NCBI RefSeq assembly: GCF_002284535.1
Contig: NZ_NPKH01000037.1
Location: 1-40,607, forward strand
DNA from: Mesorhizobium wenxiniae
GTDB taxonomy: Bacteria; Pseudomonadota; Alphaproteobacteria; Rhizobiales; Rhizobiaceae
Length of the DNA stretch: 40,607 nucleotides
Direction: 5' to 3'
Shown: piece by piece, positions 34,496 through 40,607 of the stretch
Position numbering within the stretch: position 1 is the first letter of the stretch
Layout: every line of letters begins with the position of its first letter
Notes under the pieces: generated by a model
Databases searched by the model: none
Told to the model about the DNA's origin: nothing
The model's input: only the letters and a program-made list of their open reading frames with translations
Position numbers and translations under genes: made by a program

Positions 34496-35549
34496 TCAGG
34501 CGAATGCAGAATCCCTGCGTTCGTAGAGCGCTCCTGGCTTGTTCAGAATAACCCACACGATGCGCGCCATCTTGGCGGCGAGAGCGACAACAGCCTTGTT
34601 CGGATGCATTCGGCTCTGCAGCCCGTCAAGCCAGCTTCCAAGGCGATCGCGAGTTCGATCCAGATGCCGGAAGCAGGATCGCGCGCCATGAACGAGGAGT
34701 TTGCGGACGTAGCGGTTCCCGCGTTTGCTGATGCCGAGGAGCTTCTGCTTACCTCCGGTGGAGTGCTCCCGCGGAACAAGGCCCAGCCATGCAGCCAGAT
34801 CGCGGGCCTTCTGGAACTGACGTCCGTTGCCGACGGCCGCAAGAACGGCGGTGGCGCCCAGTGCCCCGATTCCGGGGATCGTCATGAGCCGACGGGCGAC
34901 ATCTTCTCGGTCTGCAATCGCGGCGATCTCTCTCGTTACCTGGTCGATGCGCTGCTCCAGCCGGCGCAGGTCGGCAAACAAGTCCCCGAGAAGTCTTCGC
35001 ATCGCCGGCGAGAGGTCGTTCGATGCATCGTCGAGAACCAGCGGCAGGTCGAGCTTGAACAGGCCAGCTCCTTGTCTCAATGCAATGCCGTACTCCAGGC
35101 AGAATGCTCGCATCTGATTGATCAGACGAGTTCGTGTTCCGATCATCTGACCGCGCACCCGATGCAGCGCCTGGAGGTCCGGCCTGTTCCTCACTCTTCA
35201 TCGCAGCGAACCGCATTGTAGGCCGAGTGGCCGCTTCGGCGATGGCCTCGGCATCGATAATGTCGCTCTTGTTCGACTTCACGTAGGGCTTCACGAACTG
35301 CGCCGGGATCAGGCGAACCTTGTGCCCCAGCGCTTGCAGTCTCCTGGCGACCCATTGTGACCCGGCGCACGATTCCATACCGACGATCGCGGGCGCCGCG
35401 CGCTCAAAGAACTGCATCAGCGTATCGCGCCGGAAGCGAACTCGCCGGACGGGCTCGCCGCCGCTGTCCAGACCGACGACGTGAAAGACGTTCTTGCCGA
35501 TATCGATTCCATAAACTGCCGCAGGATGCGACGCATTGCGTGTGGACAT
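34496..35549 (-). pseudogene. IS110-family transposase, frameshifted
   Basis: A DEDD-type transposase. From the ATG at 35549 the first frame gives the RuvC-like start YGIDIGKNVFHVVGLD, then IVGMESCAGSQWVARRLQAL, KSNKSDIIDAEAIAEA and RFAAMKSEEQ. An extra G around 35181-35184 shifts the frame. The second frame continues PDLQALHRVRGQMIGTRTRL through LMTIPGIGALGATAVLAAVG and the C-terminal serine region GISKRGNRYVRKLLVHGARS to the stop at 34496. Removing one base would restore about 350 residues, the family's usual size, so the element may have decayed recently or the base may be a sequencing error. Confidence 0.88.
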
Positions 35550-35614
35550 TGCAACCTCCTTTGGTGTGACCGCTCAGATGATGCTGGGGGAGGACGGGGC
35601 GGACCATCCCATTA

Positions 35615-36527
35615 GTGGTGACGCCCGCCGCCAAGCGCGAAGCCGTCGCGCATCTGCAGGCCGTCATGGGCCTGTCGGAGCGTCGGGCCTGTTCCTTCGT
35701 CGGAGCCGATCGCAAGATGATCCGCTACCGGTCGTACCGTGCGCCGGAGACGACGTTGCGCACACGGTTGCGCGACCTTGCCAACGAGCACCGACGTTTC
35801 GGATACCGGCGCCTGTTCGTCCTGCTGCGGCGGGAGGGCGAGCCGTCGGGCGTCAACCGCATCTACCGGCTCTACCGCGACGAGGGCCTGACGGTGCGCA
35901 AGCGGCGGGCGCGGCGACGCGCAGTTGGCACGCGGGCGCCGATCCTGGTCGAGGCGAAGGCGAACGCGCGCTGGTCGCTGGACTTCGTGCACGACCAGTT
36001 CGCCTGCGGCCGACGCTTCCGTGTGCTCAACATCGTCGATGACGTGACGCGCGAATGCCTGGCCGCGATCCCGGACACGTCGATCTCCGGTCGTCGCGTT
36101 GCTCGTGAGCTGACGGACGTGATCTCCCGACGCGGCAAGCCGGGCATGATCGTCTCCGACCACGGCACGGAGTTCACCTCGAACGCCATCCTCGCCTGGT
36201 CGAAGGATCATCGCGTCGCCGGGAAAGCCGATGCAGAACGGCTATGTCGAGAGCTTCAACGGCCGGATGCGCGACGAACTGTTGAATGAGAGCCTGTTCT
36301 TCGGCCTCGACCACGCCCGCAGCGCCATCGCCGAATGGAGGCAGGACTTCAACACCGCGAGGCCCCACTCCTCGCTCGGATACCAGACCCCGGCGGCCTT
36401 CGCCGGAACCCTAACCGCAACCGGCTCCGACGCTTCGCCCGAAAAGGGCTTAGCGTCTCCACCGGTTGCTCAACCCGCGTCCTACGGCGTAACAGAAACG
36501 GCCGAGGCTCTAATCGACGCTGGATGA
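35615..36527 (+). pseudogene. IS3-family transposase OrfB, frameshifted
   Basis: OrfB (DDE integrase core) of the interrupted IS3 element. From 35615 (VTPAAKREAVAHLQ) it includes RRACSFVGADRKMIRYRSY, LDFVHDQF with the first Asp, and IVSDHGTEFTSN with the second Asp. After WSKDHRVA near 36220 a deletion of about 14 bases removes the WHYIAPG region normally present and shifts the frame. MQNGYVESFNGRMRDELLNE (with the Glu) follows from 36231 and ends at 36527. Non-functional as read. Confidence 0.88.
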
Positions 36528-36542
36528 CAGTTCAGTGGCAGG

Positions 36543-36956
36543 TCAGTGGGTGTGGCGCTGATCGGAGACGGTTAAGGGGCCCTCCGATCCATGGAGATCG
36601 CCAGAAAACCGTTCGTTGGACTCTGCCTTCTTGAAGTAGGGAAGTACGTCTTTGTAGGACCATCCCGTTGCTCCGCCTTCGTGCCAGCCGTCATAATCTT
36701 CTGGAATGCCGCGCATATAGACCATCGCGTTGACGGAGCTGCCCCCACCCAAAACACGTGCCTGAACGAAATGTGGAGAGATGCCATTCGGGTGCCTCTG
36801 GGGCTCAATCATATAACGTGTAAGGGCGTCTCCCTGCGATGTCATATAGTAAGTGACTGGAAGGTGTATCCACGGGCTCCAATCGCTGCTGCCCTGCTCG
36901 AGTAGCAAGACAGTGGTATCCTTGAACTCGGCCCTAAACCGTCTGCGTGACTTCAT
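36543..36956 (-). pseudogene. GMC oxidoreductase fragment with IS-like start
   Basis: About 125 residues of a choline-dehydrogenase-type GMC flavoprotein: DTTVLLLEQG, GDALTRYMIEPQRHPNGISP, ARVLGGGSSVNAMVYMRG and DYDGWHEGGATGWSYKDVLP (the GMC signature region). The first FAD motif and about three quarters of the C-terminus are missing. The first 12 residues, MKSRRRFRAEFK, instead match the start of IS3-family OrfA proteins and supply the start codon. The 3' end is cut by the IS3 right terminus and its stop codon lies inside that repeat. It is a doubly truncated relic; a choline or betaine gene would fit the region. Confidence 0.8.
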
Positions 36957-37086
36957 GCTGGATCATCCTTTTCGTCGGAAGATCCACCTTATGCCCCTGT
37001 CTCGGTGTCTCGGAAACCGGGACCACCTCACACGCATCGCCTTCGATATGATCGAGGTGTGCCCACACACATGAATCGAGGTTATA

Positions 37087-37110
37087 TCAGGCGCTACTTT
37101 TTTCGCCTAC
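37087..37110 (+). promoter_or_regulatory. Candidate LysR operator before binding-protein gene 2
   Basis: TCAGGC, 12 bases, GCCTAC, followed by AGCCC, 132 bases before the ATG at 37243. Both arms changed together relative to the 24567 copy (AGACG/CGTCT to AGGCG/CGCCT), keeping the palindrome. That is what one expects of a selected dyad. Confidence 0.5.
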
Positions 37111-37242
37111 AGCCCGTAGATGATTAAGGGTAATTTTGCCAGGTCATGAAGTTTGATGCCTGTCGACGAATGGGAGCACTGTACGCGATCGACTAGGCAT
37201 CCGCATCGATAGGCCAGAGGTAAACAAAGAGAGGAGCTTGGC

Positions 37243-38241
37243 ATGACTAAATTCTTGTACGCCGCTGCCGTTGCGATGGCGCCATTTATGGCTGGTAGCG
37301 CTGCGCATGCAGCCTGCGGCGACATCACCGTCGCAGCCTTCAGCTGGCAATCAGCAGAAGTCAACGCCTATGTGGATCAATTCATTCTTAACAATGGGTA
37401 TGGTTGCAACGTTTCGGTGGTTGCGGGCGACACAGTTCCGACGATCACTTCGATGATTGAGCGGGGGCAGCCCGATATTGCGCCTGCTGTGTCGCCTTCC
37501 GCGATCGGCGCAGTATATTCTAAGGGTGCTGACGAGGGGAGGATCAGCCGGATCGGTATCGCGATCAGTGACGGGTCCGTGTCCGGCTGGTTTATTCCGA
37601 AGTACACCGCCGACGCCCACCCCGACATCAAGACTATCGAGGACGCTTTGAAGCATCCGGAGCTGTTTCCGGCTCCCGAAAATCCATCGAAGGGCGGGAT
37701 CATTCAGGGCCCACAAGGCCGAGGTTCCACAATAGTCACCGGGCAATTGTTCAAAGCCTTCAAAGCTGGCGAGAAGGGTTTCGAACTCGTTTCGAGCGGT
37801 TCCGCCGCTGCTCTCGAGGGGGCCATCACAAGGGCCTACGAGCGCAAGCAGGGCTATATAGCTTATCACTGGGTTCCGACATCCCTCCTCGCGAAGTATC
37901 CCATGGTACGCCTCCAGGGTCCCGAGCACGACGCGGACGAATGGACGCGCTGCACGACCAAGCAGGACTGCCCCGATCCGAAGCCGAACTACTGGAAGCC
38001 TGCTGAAGAGGTCACGACGGCGTCGTCACGGTTCTTGGCCCGCGACGACGTCGAACCGGCGAAGGAATACTTTGCTAAGCGCAGCTGGACGCAGGCCGAA
38101 GTCGGCCAGGTCATGTTGTGGATGACGGAAAACCAGGCGAACGGTCAGAATGGCGCCCGGTGGTTTATCGAACACATGCCAGAAGTCTGGACCAAATGGG
38201 TTCCTGCAGACGTTGCAGAGAAAGTCAAGGCCGCTCTCTGA
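37243..38241 (+). CDS. Glycine betaine/quaternary-amine ABC substrate-binding protein (copy 2)
   Basis: A 332-residue paralogue of the protein at 31311-32309, with a signal peptide ending AAHA and mature start ACGDITVAAFSW. The C-terminal 200 residues differ at only seven positions. Residues 83-122 differ at twelve (for example YSKGADEGRISRIG against YVKGAAEGRISKIG), which might alter ligand preference. GAGAGGAG precedes the ATG. No permease or ATPase gene follows; an IS3 fragment comes next. Presumably it delivers ligand to a transporter encoded elsewhere, or the transporter genes were lost. Confidence 0.92.
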   Translation: MTKFLYAAAVAMAPFMAGSAAHAACGDITVAAFSWQSAEVNAYVDQFILNNGYGCNVSVVAGDTVPTITSMIERGQPDIAPAVSPSAIGAVYSKGADEGRISRIGIAISDGSVSGWFIPKYTADAHPDIKTIEDALKHPELFPAPENPSKGGIIQGPQGRGSTIVTGQLFKAFKAGEKGFELVSSGSAAALEGAITRAYERKQGYIAYHWVPTSLLAKYPMVRLQGPEHDADEWTRCTTKQDCPDPKPNYWKPAEEVTTASSRFLARDDVEPAKEYFAKRSWTQAEVGQVMLWMTENQANGQNGARWFIEHMPEVWTKWVPADVAEKVKAAL

Positions 38242-38258
38242 GTCCTGCCGTGATGAAT

Positions 38259-38282
38259 GGTGGCTCCGCGTTTGGGGCCACC
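38259..38282 (+). terminator. Hairpin after binding-protein gene 2
   Basis: GGTGGC...GGGGCCACC, the same stem as after copy 1, 17 bases after the stop, with no strong T tract. Confidence 0.5.
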
Positions 38283-38296
38283 ATAGGCCGTAGGCG

Positions 38297-38810
38297 CACC
38301 CGAATCTCACAGATCTCCTTGATCCGCTGCTTCAATCCGGCCTGCTCGCCGGGCCTGCACTTGTAGAGGGAGTGGTCGATCCGCAGGGCTTCGCATCACT
38401 TGCGAATCGACACCTTCCAGGCCGCCCGCATCTGATCGACAAGCTGGCGCCGACGGGCCGGCCTCAGAGCTTTTTGCAGCACATCCTGCAACATCGCCTT
38501 GTCCGGCGACAGGTCGGCTACGATCCGCTTCAGCTTGGCGTTCCCCTCCTCGAACTGGCGCAGCCGCTTCACCTCGGACGATATCAGACCGGCATAGCGC
38601 TTGCGCCAATTGCAGAACGTCGCCTCGGATATCCCGAACTTCCGGCAGACCTCGCCGACCGCCGTTCCGTCCTCACCAGCTTCAAAACGAAGGCGATCTG
38701 CGCCTCCGAGAACTTCGATTCCTTCATGAGGCATCCTCCTCGGTCCAATTGAGGGATCACAAGTGAAAAATTCCAACCAAAAACGCTCCGATTCAGCGGG
38801 GGGCACGTCA
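38297..38810 (-). mobile_element. IS3-family (IS407-like) fragment
   Basis: The 5' end of an IS3-type element on the minus strand. The terminus TGACGTGCCCCCCGCTG (38794-38810) is intact. OrfA starts at the ATG at 38727 (MKESKFSEAQIAFVLK, ribosome binding site GAGGAGG), shifts frame near 38675, and continues GTAVGEVCRKFGISEATF, LKRIVADLSPDKAMLQDVL. The OrfB start (RPARRRQLVDQMRAAWKVS) follows, and the copy is cut near 38300. Non-functional. Confidence 0.85.
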
Positions 38811-39099
38811 GACAAACCAAGCGTGCTGCGGCTTCGAAAGCTCGAGTGCGTTCCAATGAAGCGCTTAACGGGTGTATCGTTCCAAATATCTAGCCCAATT
38901 TCTTCTAGGCCTAGCATTTAAGAAAACTCGTGCTTTGCATAGCGCTTCGACCAACTACATTCGTTTGCGAAGAAATCGCATCTCTCTCTCCCTCCCGCAG
39001 TAACGCGATAGAGAAGCAAATGACAATCAGTCCAATCGAGCTTCAAGAACACAATCAAGTGTCAAATTGACAGTGGGCCCGAAACATGGTGGATAAAGT

Positions 39100-40198
39100 A
39101 TGGCGACAGAACTTAACGACGAAGTTGCAAGGGGATATACTACGGCGCATTTCGTGCACACTTCTGGCCAAGACAATGTGGCGCCAAAATTCTGGCACGG
39201 CATCAAGGTAAGTTATGAGGAATTGGAGGCCGAAGCACAACGCCTCATTTCCATCAAGAAACAGAGTGCCGTTCGTCGGTCGTTCATTGTACATCCTCAA
39301 TCGAAGACCAATACGCTCACCCCGGGCATTCGAGCGGCGATCGAAGTCACCATGCCGGGTGAGGCGGTCGAACTAACGCAGAAGAACAGTTCCAGCGTTG
39401 GACTTTCGATTGCAGGGACCGTTAGTGCGCGCATAGATGGCGCGGAACTTCGGATCGACAAGTACGATGTCTGGTCGGTTCCCAACATGGCCAAAGTGAT
39501 CTACATCAACGAGGGCAGCGAACCTCACGTTCGGTTGACATTCAGCGACTCTCCTCTCTTCGAGTTCCTGCATGCGCTTTATCTGTCCGACGGCGAAATG
39601 GCACCCGCAACACCGGGCGATCGTCAGCGTGATCCAATGGCCGATTTCATCCATCGTCTTCCGACCGGCGGCAGCGCGATAAAAACTTACCATGCTTTCA
39701 TCGATCCCGAGGCGGTAGAACAATCCGCATGCCTCTGGAAATGGGAGGAAGTCAAAGATTTCCTAAACAAAATCGAGAAGGATACTCCTGACCTGCGGGC
39801 AGCCATCATCGGATTGTTATGGAATCCGGCGACGGGGCGTACGAACGGATCAACCAATACGCTGACAGCATGTATGAACGGAGGAGTCGTCCAAATTGGA
39901 CAGGCCCAAAGTGGAACATGGCGCGGCCCCATCGTCACAATGTAGCCGCCCTCAATTATGGGATCGTCGGCCAATGGAGAACGATCGTCGAGGGTAAGGA
40001 AATCTTTGGGGGCCGGGCGATTTGGTACTCACGGCGCCCGCTTGGGCGGTCCATTCTAACGGCAGGATGGATCGCGAAGCCTACACCTTCACAGTCCACG
40101 ACAACGCACTCCTCGGCGCGCTCAATGCAACCATAATGCAAGAGTATCTGCACAAACCCCCGTTGCACCTTGGGGCTCGTCCGGGATTCCGCGCGTAG
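39100..40198 (+). pseudogene. Bicupin protein (gentisate-dioxygenase-like), two frameshifts
   Basis: The ATG at 39100 gives 281 residues with a first cupin (about 75-150; GTVSARIDGAELRIDKYDVW), then TGRTNGSTNTLTACMNGGV. Near 39890 the frame changes: the next frame reads PNWTGPKWNMARPHRHNVAA, with the HRH metal motif of a second cupin, and LNYGIVGQWRTIVEGKEIF. Near 40007 one more T is needed, after which GPGDLVLTAPAWAVHSNGRM and YTFTVHDNALLGALNATIMQ run cleanly to the TAG at 40196-40198. Repaired, it is about 365 residues, the size of gentisate/salicylate dioxygenase-type bicupins. The substrate is unknown. Both indels are in short runs, so sequencing error is possible. Confidence 0.75.
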
Positions 40199-40268
40199 GT
40201 CCTGAGGCGCATACTTCAAGAGCAGGTAAATGCCTGGGGTAACGCATTTTCTGACTCCGGCTGGAAAC

Positions 40269-40541
40269 CCCAGGCCTTGCCTCAACCGAAATTTGTGAAA
40301 TATTAGACCCAGAAAATCTGGGGCTCCGATGTCAAGCAGCGTGCCGGTCCGAAACGTGCTTCGCCTGAACGCGCTGAGGGCATTCGAGGCGGCAGCCCGT
40401 CTCGGCGGTTTTTCACCGGCCGCAGATGAGCTGTCCGTCACAGCGGGCGCTATCGCGGCGCAGATCAAAGCCCTTGAAGGCGAGTATGGCGCCCCGTTGT
40501 TCGAACGCCATGCGAAAGGTGTACGCCTCACTCCGCTCGGC
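40269..40541. repeat. Direct repeat copy 2 (LysR 5' region)
   Basis: 273 bases matching 22879-23149 apart from a two-base indel, with the intact LysR reading frame. It includes the hairpin CCCAGA-AAA-TCTGGG at 40308-40322, next to the start codon. Confidence 0.95.
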
Positions 40542-40607
40542 CTGAGAGTCAGCAAAAAATTCACGCTAGCATTCGACGCGCTCGAATCCGCGGCGCGCGA
40601 TTTAAGA
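40329..40607 (+). CDS. LysR-family regulator (GcvA-like), 3' end outside window
   Basis: The first 93 residues of a LysR-type regulator: MSSSVPVRNVLRLNALRAF, HTH region GGFSPAADELSVTAGAIAAQ, IKALEGEYGAPLFERHAKG, then the linker helix. It resembles GcvA-type regulators. GGGG lies about 6 bases before the ATG, and a small hairpin overlaps this site. The truncated duplicate at 22939 lies beside an enolase-superfamily gene, so that enzyme may be an ancestral target. The gene is open at the window edge. Confidence 0.9.
   Translation, partial: MSSSVPVRNVLRLNALRAFEAAARLGGFSPAADELSVTAGAIAAQIKALEGEYGAPLFERHAKGVRLTPLGLRVSKKFTLAFDALESAARDLR

Larger units (their letters stand above)
34255..35610. mobile_element. 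IS110-family (IS1111-type) insertion
   Basis: An element of about 1.35 kb inside the IS3 element. It has subterminal inverted repeats ATGGTCCGCCCCGTCC (34257-34272) and the reverse complement (35592-35607), and a minus-strand DEDD transposase gene. The long noncoding end lies downstream of the transposase (34273-34495), the short one upstream. Subterminal repeats and a downstream noncoding end are features of the IS1111 subgroup. The outer boundaries are uncertain by a few bases. Confidence 0.8.
33924..36547. mobile_element. IS3-family element, interrupted and decayed
   Basis: Bounded by inverted repeats of about 16 bases (ACTGACCTGCCACTGA at 33924-33939, its reverse complement at 36532-36547). 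It contains orfA on the left and orfB on the right, both on the plus strand, with another element of about 1.35 kb inserted at their junction. No clear target duplication is seen. Both genes are broken, so it cannot move on its own. Confidence 0.85.
37066..38282. repeat. Duplicated binding-protein unit, copy 2
   Basis: Second copy of the unit at about 31128-32350 (leader, gene, hairpin), same orientation, 5.94 kb apart. Long stretches of the 3' half are identical at the base level. Confidence 0.85.

Noticed and set aside
1..40607. CRISPR array
   Set aside because: No regularly spaced short repeats seen; the only repeats are the two long direct duplications and IS ends.

Overview
The window looks like an accessory chromosomal region of a high-GC alphaproteobacterium of the Rhizobiales, most likely Mesorhizobium or a close relative. 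The evidence is the DUF2161, DUF982 and map-radC genes at the left edge, rhizobial-type LysR, betaine and methyl-group genes, and many IS3 and IS110 family remnants. No rRNA, complete tRNA or CRISPR array is visible.

Left flank (1-3663): ordinary chromosomal genes ending in a broken radC, which carries a one-base frameshift and stops at its HNHP active-site motif. Island entry (3664-7500): a tyrosine integrase, a possible two-domain HNH endonuclease, a DUF4365 protein and a small ORF. This resembles a mobile element with a defence cargo inserted in radC.

Catabolic core (7562-22809): a LysR regulator; an enolase-superfamily enzyme with the residues expected of hydroxyproline-betaine 2-epimerase; a divergon with etfB-etfA-dimethylglycine-dehydrogenase-like demethylase on one side and an XRE-cupin regulator, a MOSC/FAD-reductase/Rieske fusion, purU and folD on the other; relics of ETF-quinone oxidoreductase and a TMADH-like enzyme; an Ldh-family reductase; and a second enolase-superfamily enzyme. 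Together these suggest oxidative N-demethylation of a proline-type betaine, with electrons leaving through ETF and methyl carbon entering the folate pool (FolD, PurU).

Second catabolic block (23641-30461): a paralogous LysR, divergent from a DAO-family FAD oxidase, a DHDPS-family lyase/deaminase, and an SDR-ALDH-SDR run. The oxidase, DHDPS-like and ALDH set fits the lower hydroxyproline route (4-hydroxy-D-proline to pyrroline-4-hydroxy-2-carboxylate to 2-oxoglutarate semialdehyde to 2-oxoglutarate), but the substrates are inferred.

Right part (30462-40607): two near-identical betaine-type periplasmic binding proteins without permease or ATPase, a taurine-pyruvate aminotransferase, an IS3 element interrupted by an IS1111-type element, scraps of a GMC oxidoreductase and another IS3 element, a twice-frameshifted cupin gene, and a LysR gene running off the end. 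The start of that LysR gene is duplicated 17.4 kb upstream. A palindromic element of the form YCAGRC-N11/12-GNCTAC lies before both LysR paralogues and both binding-protein genes and may define one regulon across the two blocks.
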